Below are positions 9,022 to 18,608 of a DNA stretch of 64,000 nt, piece by piece. Position numbers and translations under genes: made by a program. A model generated the notes under the pieces. The model was not told where the DNA came from. It searched no databases and saw only the letters and a program-made list of their open reading frames with translations. Each line of letters starts with the position of its first letter. Within the stretch, counting starts at the first letter, position 1. Source of the stretch: Zhongshania aliphaticivorans (GTDB lineage: Bacteria > Pseudomonadota > Gammaproteobacteria > Pseudomonadales > Spongiibacteraceae); the NCBI RefSeq assembly GCF_001586255.1, contig NZ_CP014544.1:3442501-3506500 (forward strand), written 5' to 3'.

Positions 9022-11307
9022 ATGTCACGAATCACGAATGACAAAAATGCAGACTATAGCCGTCGTCAGTTTTTGATCGGCACTACAACCGCCGGACTAA
9101 TGATGGCCTTTGCCCCGAGCGTCGCGCTAGCCGGCAATACACCCGCGTCTGCGCGCCTACAAAACAAACAGTTTAACCCCACGATCTGGTTTGAGATCGA
9201 TCAAACCGGCGCTATTCTGGTGAACATAACCCGCGCCGAAATGGGCCAGCATGTGGGTACAGCGCTAGCACGTATTGTTGCCGACGAACTTGGTGCGGAT
9301 TGGAACCGTGTGAGCTTCAAACATGTCGATACCGACCCTAAGTGGGGCTATATGGTGACCGGCGGATCGTGGTCAGTATTCCAGTCTTATGTACCCATGT
9401 CCCAAGCTGGGGCAGCGGGTCGCGAGGCCCTAATTGAATCCGCTGCGGCACTACTCGGGGTCGCCGCCAAAGACTGCAGAACTGAGAACAGCCAAGTTAT
9501 TTGTGGCAGCAAACGCCTGGACTTTGCCGAGATTGTTAACCGCGGCAAGATCGATAAAACCTATAGCGACGAGGAGCTTGCCAAGTTTTCGCCCAAGCCC
9601 GCAGCCAAACGCACTCTCATTGCCAAGCCGAGCAAGGCGCTGGATATTCCCGCCAAATCCACCGGCGCCGCGCGTTATGGCATCGACGCCGAACTCGACG
9701 GCATGATCTATGCGCGGCCGCTGATTCCACCTACGCGATATGGTTCATCGGTGCTAAAAATCGACGACAGTGCCGCGAAAAAAGTGAAAGGTTATATCGG
9801 CTATAAAGTGCTAAAAGATCCCGCCGAGATTTTACAGGGTTGGGTCTCGGTGTTGGCCGACACCTACCACGGCGCGATCAAGGCCGCCGACGCGGTGAAG
9901 GTAAGCTATAAAGCAGGTGAAACCGCCGAGGTCAGTGAGCAAGACCTGATCGCTGAGGGCGAGCGACTGGTTGCCGACAAATCCTCTGGTGGGCTGTTTG
10001 TTGAACACGGCAATATCGACACCGCCGCGAAACAAGCGAAAAAATCCATTGAAGGCCTTTACCGCACCGCCTCTGTTTTGCACTTTGCGCTAGAGCCCGT
10101 GAATGCCACCGTCGAGTTTAAAGACGGTATCTGCCATGTGTATACCGGCAACCAGTGGCAATCGCTTTTCCTACCGGTGGTGGCCAAATCGGTGGGCCTG
10201 AGCGAAGACAAAGTAATCATTCACCAGCACTATCTCGGTGGCGGTTTTGGCCGACGTTTGGCCGGTGATTATATGCTGCCCGCAGCGCTAACCGCGCAAG
10301 CCACCGGCAAGCCGGTAAAATTGGTCTTTACCCGCGATGACGACTCCCGTTTTGATTGCATTCGCTCGCCCTCGGTACAGCATTTTGCCGCCTACTGGGA
10401 TGCCGACAACGCCTTACAGGGCATTGAACACGCCGCTGCAGCGGGCTGGCCAACCCTCACCATGGCGCCCGGCTTTATGCCCGACAGTGTCGACAAAAAA
10501 ACCAAGGTCGACAGTTTCTCTATCAGTGGTGCCGACCACTGGTATAGCTTAAACAACCATCGCGTGCGCGCCATCAATAATACCTTGGCCCAAAAAACCT
10601 TTGTGCCGGGCTGGTTGCGCGCCGTGGGACCGGGCTGGATTGGCTGGGGCGTTGAATCGTTTATGGATGAAGTCGCTCACGCTCAGGGTGAGGACCCCGC
10701 CAGCTTCCGCCTAAAACTCTTAGACGCCAAAGGTAAAAACGCCGGTAAAGCACCGGAAGCCGTCGGCGGCGCCAAGCGCTTAGCCCATGTTCTGCAAGAG
10801 GCCAAAACCAGAGCCAACTGGGGCCACAAATTGCCAAAAAATGAAGGTTTAGGACTCGCCATTGCGGCAGGCCAAGAGCGCGGCATGCCCACGTGGAGCG
10901 CCTGTATTGCCCACGTTAAGGTAGACCCTAGCTCCGGCAAGGTGAGCGTCATTAAGCTAACCAGCGTGATGGACTGCGGCATTGTGGTTCACCCCGACGG
11001 CGCCCTCGCGCAAACCGAAGGCGCGATGCTGTGGGGCTTGAGCATGGCACTGCACGAAGGCACCGCGATTAAAGACGGCCAAGTCGCTGACCGCAACCTC
11101 AATACCTACACGCCACTGCGTATGAGCGATGTGCCCGAGTTAGACATTAGCTTTGTGCAGAACACCGAGTTCCCGACCGGGCTCGGCGAGCCGGGTGTTA
11201 TTGCGGTGGCGCCAGCCATTGGCAACGCGATTTTCAATGCCGTTGGCGCCCGTCTACGCAATTTGCCGATAAAGCCCGCCGACGTTAAAGCGGCAATAAA
11301 GGCCTGA
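9022..11307 (+). CDS. iorB: Molybdopterin-binding subunit, IorB-type aldehyde/N-heterocycle oxidoreductase
   Basis: 761 residues. N-terminal twin-arginine signal (YSRRQFLIGTTTAGLMMAFA) shows export of the folded enzyme to the periplasm, dragging the 2Fe-2S subunit along. The molybdopterin domain shows GGGFGRRLAGDYMLPA, and the conserved catalytic glutamate region GLGEPGVIAVAPAIGNAIFN near the C-terminus. Family members hydroxylate N-heterocycles or aldehydes. Typical partners also include a c-type cytochrome acceptor; none is seen here. Followed by strong hairpins, so iorAB seems to be a two-gene operon. Confidence 0.87.
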   Translation: MSRITNDKNADYSRRQFLIGTTTAGLMMAFAPSVALAGNTPASARLQNKQFNPTIWFEIDQTGAILVNITRAEMGQHVGTALARIVADELGADWNRVSFKHVDTDPKWGYMVTGGSWSVFQSYVPMSQAGAAGREALIESAAALLGVAAKDCRTENSQVICGSKRLDFAEIVNRGKIDKTYSDEELAKFSPKPAAKRTLIAKPSKALDIPAKSTGAARYGIDAELDGMIYARPLIPPTRYGSSVLKIDDSAAKKVKGYIGYKVLKDPAEILQGWVSVLADTYHGAIKAADAVKVSYKAGETAEVSEQDLIAEGERLVADKSSGGLFVEHGNIDTAAKQAKKSIEGLYRTASVLHFALEPVNATVEFKDGICHVYTGNQWQSLFLPVVAKSVGLSEDKVIIHQHYLGGGFGRRLAGDYMLPAALTAQATGKPVKLVFTRDDDSRFDCIRSPSVQHFAAYWDADNALQGIEHAAAAGWPTLTMAPGFMPDSVDKKTKVDSFSISGADHWYSLNNHRVRAINNTLAQKTFVPGWLRAVGPGWIGWGVESFMDEVAHAQGEDPASFRLKLLDAKGKNAGKAPEAVGGAKRLAHVLQEAKTRANWGHKLPKNEGLGLAIAAGQERGMPTWSACIAHVKVDPSSGKVSVIKLTSVMDCGIVVHPDGALAQTEGAMLWGLSMALHEGTAIKDGQVADRNLNTYTPLRMSDVPELDISFVQNTEFPTGLGEPGVIAVAPAIGNAIFNAVGARLRNLPIKPADVKAAIKA

Positions 11308-11310
11308 AAA

Positions 11311-11335
11311 CAGCACACCGTCCCAGACGGTGCTG
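11311..11335 (+). terminator. Hairpin after iorB
   Basis: CAGCAC and CGTC pair with GACG and GTGCTG (10 bp, AC bulge, 3-base loop) just after the iorB stop. There is no T run, so it may be an RNA-stabilising hairpin rather than a Rho-independent terminator. Confidence 0.45.
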
Positions 11336-11347
11336 CTCTACGCTAAA

Positions 11348-11383
11348 TGACGATGTGGGCCTTGTGTAAGCTCCACATCGTCA
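11348..11383. terminator. 11-bp perfect hairpin upstream of selU
   Basis: TGACGATGTGG and CCACATCGTCA pair perfectly across a 14-base loop, between iorB and selU. Lacks a T tract. Could end iorAB transcription or structure the selenium operon leader. Confidence 0.4.
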
Positions 11384-11457
11384 CTCCCACACGCTTCCAA
11401 CTTCTCTCCGTGAGCTATTCAGCGTAGACTGCTGCCCTCTCAATTAAATACAAGCTT

Positions 11458-12579
11458 ATGACCACGCGCAGCAATAGCGATGATTTCCGCACGCTCTTTC
11501 TCAAGGACATTCCCTTGTTAGATGTACGTGCGCCGGTGGAATTCAATAAAGGCGCCTTTCCCTGCGCCACTAATATTCCACTGCTCGACGATGAGCAGCG
11601 GCATGTTATTGGCACCCGCTATAAAGAGCAGGGCCAAGATGCCGCCATTGCGCTAGGTTGGCAGCTTGCCACCCCCGCCATTCAAGCCCAGCGTATTGCT
11701 GACTGGACCCGCTATGTTCAGCAAAACCCCGAGGGCTACTTATATTGTTTTCGCGGTGGTTTACGCTCCAATCTCAGTAAAAAGCTCATTGCCGAAGCGA
11801 GTATTGATTACCCCTTAATCACCGGTGGCTACAAAGCCATGCGCCGCTTTTTAATTGATGAGCTAGACGCTAACAGCCTGGCGCTGCGTCAGCCCGAGTC
11901 ACCGCTGGTGTTGATTGCAGGCCGCACCGGCAGCGGCAAAACGCGGCTTATTCAGCGCATTGCCCGCAGTTTTGATTTAGAGGGCTTCGCCAATCATCGC
12001 GGCTCAGCCTTTGGCCGCCAGCTTAAACCTCAGCCCGCACAGATCGATTTTGAAAACACCTTGAGCATTGCGGTTTTAAAGCTGCGCGATGCCCACCCTC
12101 AGTCGCCATTATTCACCGAAGACGAGGGCCATATGATTGGCTCGGTGACCCTGCCACTTGAGCTGCAGGCCACCATGCAACAGGCGCCGCTGGCCGTATT
12201 GGAAACCCCGCTAGAGGAGCGAATCGACATCGCCCTTGAGGAATACGTGCTTAGCGCGCGGCCTGAATACATCCAAGCCTATGGCGAAGAGCTGGGCAGC
12301 GAGAAATTCCGAGAGCAAATTCTTGGCAACCTCAACCGTATTCGCAAACGTCTCGGCGGTGACCGCCACAAAGCGCTAACGGCTATATTCAGCGCCGCGC
12401 TCAACGAGTTTGAAAACACCGGCAATGCCGATAGCTTTCGCCCCGGCATAGAAGTATTACTAAGCAATTACTACGACCCAATGTACGACTACCAACAAAG
12501 CCGTCGCGATGGCCGCGAGATTTTTCGCGGCAACAAAGACGAGATCGTGGCTTGGGCACAACATTACACGCCAACATAA
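11458..12579 (+). CDS. mnmH: tRNA 2-selenouridine synthase SelU/MnmH
   Basis: 373 residues. Replaces sulfur with selenium at the wobble 2-thiouridine of some tRNAs, using selenophosphate. N-terminal rhodanese domain (LLDVRAPVEFNKGAFPCATN) with the catalytic cysteine C97 in YCFRGGLRS, the same number as in the E. coli enzyme, then a P-loop GRTGSGKT (about 157-164) in the C-terminal half. First gene of the selenium operon. No convincing ribosome site is seen before the ATG. Length is normal for the family. Confidence 0.95.
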   Translation: MTTRSNSDDFRTLFLKDIPLLDVRAPVEFNKGAFPCATNIPLLDDEQRHVIGTRYKEQGQDAAIALGWQLATPAIQAQRIADWTRYVQQNPEGYLYCFRGGLRSNLSKKLIAEASIDYPLITGGYKAMRRFLIDELDANSLALRQPESPLVLIAGRTGSGKTRLIQRIARSFDLEGFANHRGSAFGRQLKPQPAQIDFENTLSIAVLKLRDAHPQSPLFTEDEGHMIGSVTLPLELQATMQQAPLAVLETPLEERIDIALEEYVLSARPEYIQAYGEELGSEKFREQILGNLNRIRKRLGGDRHKALTAIFSAALNEFENTGNADSFRPGIEVLLSNYYDPMYDYQQSRRDGREIFRGNKDEIVAWAQHYTPT

Positions 12580-12611
12580 TTCCCTTTACTCACTCTCTAC
12601 AGGAGAATCCC

Positions 12612-13478
12612 GTGCGGTTATTGACTGTTTTAACAGCGCTGCTCGTCTCAAGTTCGATTAGTCTTAGCGCCCTTGCTGAGACCTTTAGCTTCACGGCTAT
12701 TCCAGATCAGGACGAGTCGCGTCTGCAGGAACGCTTTGGCAAGGTTGCGGCGTATTTAGAGAAAGAACTGGGCGTAAAAGTAAAATACGTGCCGGTCAAA
12801 AGCTACGCCGCAGCGGTAACCGCGTTTCGCAACAACCAAGTACAGCTCGCTTGGTTTGGCGGCTTGTCTGGGGTACAGGCGCGGGAACTCGTGGCGGGCA
12901 GTGAAGCGATTGCTCAAGGCTATGAAGATCAATTTTTTGTTACTTATCTTATTGCCAATAAGCGCAGCGGCCTGAGCAAGTCAGACAAATTTCCTGCGGG
13001 CATCGCTAACAAGACATTCACCTTCGGCGCCAAGGGTTCTACCTCCGGCCGCCTAATGCCAGAATTTTATATTCGCGAGCATTTCAAAAAATCCCCAGAG
13101 CAAGTGTTTACGCGGGTGGGTTTTTCAGACGATCACAGCCGCACCATTGCGCTAGTACAGTCTGGCGCCTATGAACTTGGCGCGGTCAATTACAAAGTGT
13201 GGGAAGACGAACTCGCCGCGGGCATTATCGACCCCAGTCAGGTAAGCGTTATTTGGCAAACCCCCAGCTACCCAGATTATCAGTGGAGTATTCGCGGTGA
13301 CGTGGACGCGCGCTGGGGCGCTGGCTTTAAGGCCAAAGTTAAACAGAGCTTATTGAATATTAGCGACGCCGAGATTCTCGCCGCATTCCCCCGCCAGTCT
13401 TTTGTTGAAGCCACTAACGATGACTATCAGCCGATCAAAGACACCGCTATGGCAATTGGTTTGATGGATGCAGAATAG
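12612..13478 (+). CDS. PhnD-like substrate-binding protein, probable selenium oxyanion uptake
   Basis: 288 residues from the GTG at 12612, chosen because AGGAGA (12601-12606) lies just before it and a signal peptide follows at once (LLTVLTALLVSSSISLSALA). The mature part (FTAIPDQDESRLQERFGKVA, AWFGGLSGVQARELV, GSTSGRLMPEFYIRE) is the phosphate/phosphonate PhnD-type fold. Position between selU and selD, with its own ATPase and permease, points to selenate or selenite import; relatives in such a context have been called putative selenate-binding proteins. Periplasmic. Substrate is inference. Confidence 0.83.
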   Translation: MRLLTVLTALLVSSSISLSALAETFSFTAIPDQDESRLQERFGKVAAYLEKELGVKVKYVPVKSYAAAVTAFRNNQVQLAWFGGLSGVQARELVAGSEAIAQGYEDQFFVTYLIANKRSGLSKSDKFPAGIANKTFTFGAKGSTSGRLMPEFYIREHFKKSPEQVFTRVGFSDDHSRTIALVQSGAYELGAVNYKVWEDELAAGIIDPSQVSVIWQTPSYPDYQWSIRGDVDARWGAGFKAKVKQSLLNISDAEILAAFPRQSFVEATNDDYQPIKDTAMAIGLMDAE

Positions 13479-13491
13479 GGCTAAACCAGCC

Positions 13492-14142
13492 ATGTTCGAA
13501 CTTCACAAAATAAGCTTAAGGTACCGGGAGCAGACGGTACTCAAAGACGCCTCGCTGACTATTCGCCAAGGCGAAAGCGTGGCATTGGTCGGCCCCTCTG
13601 GGGCGGGCAAGTCTACTCTGCTTAAACATTTGCGCAGCCTGCAAGCGGCCAAGGTCGCTTGGTGCCCGCAACATGCGGGGCTGGTGCCCATGCTCAGCGC
13701 CTATCACAATATGTATATGGGCGGCCTCAGCCGCCACTCCGCGCTCTATAATCTCGCTAATTTGCTGCGCCCCCTCGCTGGGCCAAAGACCGAGATACAA
13801 GCTTTGGCGCAAAGCCTAGCGCTGGACGCCGAACTGTACAGCCGAGTAGACGAACTCTCTGGCGGCCAGCAGCAACGCGTGGCCATTGGCCGCGCCCTGT
13901 ATCAGCAACAAGCTATATTTATTGGCGACGAGCCGGTATCGGCAGTCGACGCCATACAAGCCGACAAAATGCTCAGCCTGATCAGCCAGCGCCATCAAAC
14001 AATTGTGCTCGCCCTACACGATACTCAACAAGCACTGCGCGTTTGCCAGCGGATTATCGGCTTAAAAGACGGCGCCATTGCCTTTGACTTGCCGAGTGCG
14101 CAGGTAACAGCCGAGCAACTGGCTGCGCTGTATCAAGCGTAA
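13492..14142 (+). CDS. ABC transporter ATPase of the putative selenium importer
   Basis: 216 residues from the ATG at 13492 (an ATG at 13468 overlapping the previous gene is possible). Complete nucleotide-binding domain: Walker A GPSGAGKS, Q-loop WCPQHAGLVP, signature LSGGQQQRVAIGRAL, Walker B AIFIGDEP with a glutamate, H-loop LALHDTQQ. Small for an importer ATPase but intact. The stop overlaps the permease start (TAATG). Works with the PhnD-like protein and the fused permease. Confidence 0.88.
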   Translation: MFELHKISLRYREQTVLKDASLTIRQGESVALVGPSGAGKSTLLKHLRSLQAAKVAWCPQHAGLVPMLSAYHNMYMGGLSRHSALYNLANLLRPLAGPKTEIQALAQSLALDAELYSRVDELSGGQQQRVAIGRALYQQQAIFIGDEPVSAVDAIQADKMLSLISQRHQTIVLALHDTQQALRVCQRIIGLKDGAIAFDLPSAQVTAEQLAALYQA

Positions 14143-15632
14143 TGAACTTTAAGACTCGCCCCCACAACAATACCCGACTTAAATTAAGTTTATGGCTGGC
14201 GCTGACCGGCTTTATCGCCCTGCTGTTTGCCGACATCGACATTCACCGCGCCAGCCCCGGCCAAGAATTACTGCGCATGGGCCACGGCCTAATCGCGCCC
14301 AATTTCTGGTCTTATCGCGAAATTGCCAGCAGCGCCTTTAACACCCTCGCCTTTGCCCTGCAGGGTATGGCGCTGGCCAGCGCAGCGGGGTTTGTACTGG
14401 CATTTCTGTATCGCCACCCCCTAGTGCGCGGTTTTTGCGCTTTTATACGCGCCATTCATGAATTGTTTTGGGCGCTGATTTTTATTCAATTATTTGGTCT
14501 CTCGCCGCTCACGGGTTTGCTCGCCATTGCCATTCCCTACGCCGGCACCCTAGCAAAAATTTACGGCGAATTATTTGAAGAGACCGAGGCCGCGCCGCGC
14601 AACAACCTATTGCAGAGCGCAGGGCTCAGCGCCTTTTTCTACACCACCCTGCCGCTGGCATGGCGACCACTGCTGCAATACACCAGCTACCGTTTTGAGT
14701 GCGCCATTCGCTCGAGCATTGTTTTAGGTTTTGTTGGCCTGCCCACTCTCGGCTACCATTTAGAAACTGCACTGGGCAACGGCCAGTATAATGACGCCGC
14801 CGCGCTGCTGTATGTGCTGCTGGCCATTGTGCTTAGCCTGCGCTGGTGGCTAAAAAAAGCGCTGCTGCCAGGGTATTTAATTGCCGCACTTATTTACTTG
14901 CCGCCCACCGCGCATTTTAGCTGGGCAAATATTGCGCGTTTTCTTAGCGAAGATATTATTCCTGCGCCACTGCGCAATAAAACGAATATTGATTATGTCG
15001 CCGTGTTCGACTGGTTGGCGATGCTCTGGCAACAACAAATTTTACCGGGCGTGACCAGTACCTTAATCCTCAGCCAAATCGCCCTACTGCTCACCGCCAT
15101 ACTCAGCCTGGTGTGGTTCCCGCTTAATTCACGGCAGTTTTTTAGCCCGCTAAAACGCAGCCTAGGCGATGGCTTTTTAATTATTGCCCGCACCCTGCCC
15201 GAGTATTTACTGGCCTTTATCGGCCTGTTGTTATTGGGGCCATCAATGCTGCCCGCCATACTCGCGCTGGGTATTCACAACGGGGCGATCATTGCCCATT
15301 TGCTGGGGCGCTACAGCGGCGAGTTAGTGTTACGCGAGGATGCCTGCACCGGCATCAATCGCTACAGCTATGAAATACTACCGCGAGTTTATCGCCAATT
15401 TCTGGCCTTTTTACTCTACCGCTGGGAGGTCATTATGCGCGAGACGGCCATTCTCGGTATGCTCGGTATTGGCACCTTGGGCTTTTATATTGACTCGGCC
15501 TTTGAAGAGTTTCGTTTTGATCGAGCGCTGCTCTTGATTCTCTGCGCCGCTATACTGAATATTATCGCCGATATGTTCGCCCGCAACCTACGTCAGCGAT
15601 TGCATCTGCGACCGTCCCCTGAGACCCTGTAA
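14142..15632 (+). CDS. Fused two-domain ABC permease, PhnE-like, putative selenium importer
   Basis: 496 residues, roughly twice a normal PhnE permease. Two permease halves can be seen: residues ~60-240 (FWSYREIASSAFNTLAFALQ ... SIVLGFVGLPTLGYHLETAL) and ~290-485 (LPGVTSTLILSQIALLLTAI ... TAILGMLGIGTLGFYIDSAF). Each ends with a G-x-x-G-x-P/T-L-G-type loop, so a single chain probably provides the whole membrane pore. Overlaps the ATPase stop by one base. Confidence 0.86.
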   Translation: MNFKTRPHNNTRLKLSLWLALTGFIALLFADIDIHRASPGQELLRMGHGLIAPNFWSYREIASSAFNTLAFALQGMALASAAGFVLAFLYRHPLVRGFCAFIRAIHELFWALIFIQLFGLSPLTGLLAIAIPYAGTLAKIYGELFEETEAAPRNNLLQSAGLSAFFYTTLPLAWRPLLQYTSYRFECAIRSSIVLGFVGLPTLGYHLETALGNGQYNDAAALLYVLLAIVLSLRWWLKKALLPGYLIAALIYLPPTAHFSWANIARFLSEDIIPAPLRNKTNIDYVAVFDWLAMLWQQQILPGVTSTLILSQIALLLTAILSLVWFPLNSRQFFSPLKRSLGDGFLIIARTLPEYLLAFIGLLLLGPSMLPAILALGIHNGAIIAHLLGRYSGELVLREDACTGINRYSYEILPRVYRQFLAFLLYRWEVIMRETAILGMLGIGTLGFYIDSAFEEFRFDRALLLILCAAILNIIADMFARNLRQRLHLRPSPETL

Positions 15633-15662
15633 TCCATTACCAATAAAAGCCGATAACAATAC

Positions 15663-17960
15663 ATGAGCATCGCAATCCCCCCCGCAGCAAACTATCTCGA
15701 CCTCGTGCTGATCGGTGGCGGCCACGCCCATGCCCAAGTCATAAAAATGTGGGGCATGCAGCCGCTGGCTGGCGTGCGGCTCACCGTGATCTCGCCGCAG
15801 GTGCAAACCCCTTACTCGGGTATGTTGCCGGGTCTGGTTGCCGGTCACTATCAATTTGACGACGCCCATATCGACTTAATGCGGCTCTGCCAATTTGCCG
15901 GTGCGCGCTTTATACAGGCCAGCGTAGTGGCTATTGACCTTGAGCAAAAGCAGCTGCTGCTCAACGACAAAGACCGTCCGCCCATTGGCTTCGACCTGCT
16001 GTCGATCAACAGCGGTATAACACCAGATTTGAGCATTGCCGGAGCCGAGCAATTCGCCACGCCGGTGAAACCGATCAGTGATTTTTACCCCCGCTGGCAG
16101 CGCACTCTTGAAACGCTGCGCAAAGCAAGCACACCCGCAGCCATCAGCGTGGTTGGCGGCGGCGCCGCGGGTGTTGAATTAATACTGGCCATGCAACACG
16201 CCATTAGCCAATACCCAGAGATTGTCACGCCCAGCTATCACTTGCTGTACTCCAGCGCCGAGCTACTCAAAGCCTACCCCCAGCGTATCCGCAAGCTCGT
16301 GAACACCGCCTTACAGAATAAGGGCGTTCAACTGCACGCCGAGGCCAAGGTTATCAATATCGCCGACCAGCGCATAGATATTGAAGGCGCAGGTCATGGC
16401 CAAGATAAAAACCACTCATTACCCAGCGAGCATATTTTTTGGTGTACCAATGCCAAAGCCGCCGACTGGCCTAGGCACTCTGGCCTTGCCTGCGACGCAA
16501 ATGGCTTTATCGCGATTAACGACAGCCTGCAATCACTCAGCCACGATTTTGTGTTTGCCGCTGGCGACACCGCCCAACAAGTGAATCACCCTCGCCCTGC
16601 TGCTGGCGTGTTCGCAGTGCGCCAAGGGCCGGTATTATTCGCTAATTTGCAGAGCAAGCTATTGGGCCAGCCCTTAAAGCAACATCGTCCGCAAAAAGAT
16701 TTTTTAAGTATTTTGGCCTTGGGCGGAAAAACCGCCATTGCCCACCGGCCTTTATGGCCAACACTGAGCGGCGACTGGGTGTGGCGCTGGAAAGACAAAA
16801 TCGATCGCCGCTTTATGGCCATGTTTAGCGAACTCAGCATGAGCACTAATCAGCCTAGGACGCAGCTTGTCGACCCCTTCATTACCGGCGACGAAACCCC
16901 GAGCGATGCACAGGCAATGCGCTGCGGTGGTTGTGGCGCCAAGGTCGGCGCCAGCACCCTCAGCAAAGTGATTAAGCAGTTAAGCCCTGTGCAGCGCGAC
17001 GATATCGCCTGGGGCCTAGACGCTCCCGACGACGCCGCCGCTATCTGGATAAATCAAGATCAGAACACGGCGCCACAATTGCTATTACAAAGCGTTGATC
17101 ATTTTCGGGCCTTTATCGACGAGCCGTATTTACTCGGTCAAATTGCCGCCCAGCACGCTTTAAGTGATTTGTTTGCCATGAATGCCCAGCCCCAAAGCGC
17201 AATGGCCATCGCCAGCCTGCCCTTTGCTGGCGACAAAATAACCGAGCGCGATTTACTGCAATTAATGAGTGGCGCGGTGAAAGTGCTTAACGACAATCAT
17301 TGCAGCCTAACCGGCGGCCACACCAGTGAAGCCGCTGAACTCAGCATTGGATTTGTGGTAAATGGATTGGCCGCAAAGAACGCGGTACTCACCAAAGCTA
17401 ATTTACACGAGGGCGAGGTATTAATTCTAAGCCAAGCCCTTGGCACCGGCACTTTGTTTGCAGCCCACGGCCAATTACAGGCTCAAGGCAAATGCTTAGA
17501 AGGCGCCTTGGCCGCCATGCTCAGCAGTAACCGCAGCGCGGGCAAGATATTCCACGATCACGGTGCCACCGCCTGTACCGATGTAACTGGCTTTGGTTTG
17601 CTCGGCCACTTAGTTGAAATGTTAAAGCCCAGCGGCCTGTCTGCGCAGCTAAAGCTCGGTAGCATCCCCGCCCTAGACGGCGCGCTGGCGTGTTTAGCAA
17701 ATGGCATAAGCAGCAGTTTGCAGGAACAAAACCAGCGGATTGGGGCTGCCGTCAAAAATACTGAGGCATGGCGCAATCACCCAGTGTACCCATTATTATT
17801 CGACCCCCAAACTTCGGGCGGTCTGTTGGCCAGCGTGCCACACGCTCGCGCAGCGGCCTGCGTACAGGCCTTGCGCGAGGCTGGTTACCCAGCAGCGTGC
17901 ATTATTGGTGGGGTCTATCGAGACGAGGCGGCGGCGAGCCCCATTGAACTAACAGCGTAA
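15663..17960 (+). CDS. selD: FAD-oxidoreductase/selenide, water dikinase (SelD) fusion
   Basis: 765 residues. Residues ~1-400 are an NDH-2-like pyridine nucleotide-disulfide oxidoreductase (LVLIGGGHAHAQVI for FAD, VVGGGAAGVELILAM for NAD(P)H, FAAGDTAQ near its end). From ~415 begins SelD: RCGGCGAK with C421, C424 and K427, where C424/K427 match the catalytic Cys17/Lys20 pair of E. coli SelD; then LTGGHTSEAAEL and DPQTSGGLL. SelD makes selenophosphate from selenide and ATP; the fused flavoprotein may deliver reduced selenium. Such fusions are known. Selenium use here is for tRNA; no selA or selB is in the window. Confidence 0.95.
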   Translation: MSIAIPPAANYLDLVLIGGGHAHAQVIKMWGMQPLAGVRLTVISPQVQTPYSGMLPGLVAGHYQFDDAHIDLMRLCQFAGARFIQASVVAIDLEQKQLLLNDKDRPPIGFDLLSINSGITPDLSIAGAEQFATPVKPISDFYPRWQRTLETLRKASTPAAISVVGGGAAGVELILAMQHAISQYPEIVTPSYHLLYSSAELLKAYPQRIRKLVNTALQNKGVQLHAEAKVINIADQRIDIEGAGHGQDKNHSLPSEHIFWCTNAKAADWPRHSGLACDANGFIAINDSLQSLSHDFVFAAGDTAQQVNHPRPAAGVFAVRQGPVLFANLQSKLLGQPLKQHRPQKDFLSILALGGKTAIAHRPLWPTLSGDWVWRWKDKIDRRFMAMFSELSMSTNQPRTQLVDPFITGDETPSDAQAMRCGGCGAKVGASTLSKVIKQLSPVQRDDIAWGLDAPDDAAAIWINQDQNTAPQLLLQSVDHFRAFIDEPYLLGQIAAQHALSDLFAMNAQPQSAMAIASLPFAGDKITERDLLQLMSGAVKVLNDNHCSLTGGHTSEAAELSIGFVVNGLAAKNAVLTKANLHEGEVLILSQALGTGTLFAAHGQLQAQGKCLEGALAAMLSSNRSAGKIFHDHGATACTDVTGFGLLGHLVEMLKPSGLSAQLKLGSIPALDGALACLANGISSSLQEQNQRIGAAVKNTEAWRNHPVYPLLFDPQTSGGLLASVPHARAAACVQALREAGYPAACIIGGVYRDEAAASPIELTA

Positions 17961-17984
17961 TTCAATGGCGCTAACGTGCAGAAT

Positions 17985-18524
17985 TTACAAAAACGCGAGG
18001 GCTAAAAATAGCAGCAGGCCAACACTGCACAACACCAAAGTTTGACGCCGATAGGCCGCGCTCATTAAGCCCAGGTAGAGGCCACTGATCATAATAATAA
18101 TGAGGCCCAGTGCAAACGCCGTCTCAAACCACTTATACCAGCGCGGGCCGTGGCCCATGTGTAATTCCATCAGCGCCGCCTGCCAGTTTGGCGATACCGT
18201 CGTAATCGCCACACCGTCGGCCTGCTGGCTCAAACGATAATGCTCACGACTGCTTGGCCGCGTTGAGAATTCACCGCCTCTGCCCTTCACGTATTCAAAG
18301 CGCGCATCTACGCCGAGACTTTGCAGCGCCGTGCGCACATCGCTGCTTAAGCTGGGGCTGTCGGCATCGAGCTTAAGGCCACTCACATAGCCCAACTCGG
18401 TACTGGTCATCACCTCTTTAACACCCAGCAAGTGCAAGCCACCCGATACCGCCATGATAATGACCATGGGCGCAAAAAAAGCAGCGAGGTACAAATGAAT
18501 AGAAACTAACAAACGGCGAGACAT
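17985..18524 (-). CDS. PepSY-type membrane protein
   Basis: 179 residues. N-terminal membrane helix in LVSIHLYLAAFFAPMVIIMAV and two C-terminal ones (WFETAFALGLIIIMISGLYLGL; QTLVLCSVGLLLFLALAFL), with a soluble middle resembling half a PepSY domain. The H-x-x-x-A start and HMGHGPRWYKWFE motif resemble PepSY-associated helices of iron- or copper-linked reductases. Lies 84 bp downstream of the methionine-rich outer-membrane protein and is probably in the same operon. Convergent with selD. Confidence 0.68.
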   Translation of the reverse strand: MSRRLLVSIHLYLAAFFAPMVIIMAVSGGLHLLGVKEVMTSTELGYVSGLKLDADSPSLSSDVRTALQSLGVDARFEYVKGRGGEFSTRPSSREHYRLSQQADGVAITTVSPNWQAALMELHMGHGPRWYKWFETAFALGLIIIMISGLYLGLMSAAYRRQTLVLCSVGLLLFLALAFL

Positions 18525-18608
18525 ACGCTAAATCCTTTAATTACAAATACCTTGAAGTCGATTTGTATTAGACACAGCCCAGCCTACTATCCCTCGGTGA
18601 AATATTCA

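Noticed and set aside
11311-11383. SECIS element in the hairpins before selU
   Set aside because: SECIS must lie within a selenoprotein gene after an in-frame TGA; there is no such gene here, and the hairpins lie between genes.
14142-15632. Reading the selenium-operon transporter as a phosphonate (Phn) system
   Set aside because: No C-P lyase or phosphonate genes are present, while selU and selD flank the transporter directly.
15663-17960. Assembly error joining an NADH dehydrogenase gene and selD
   Set aside because: The frame is continuous, the linker is plausible and such fusions are known in other bacteria.
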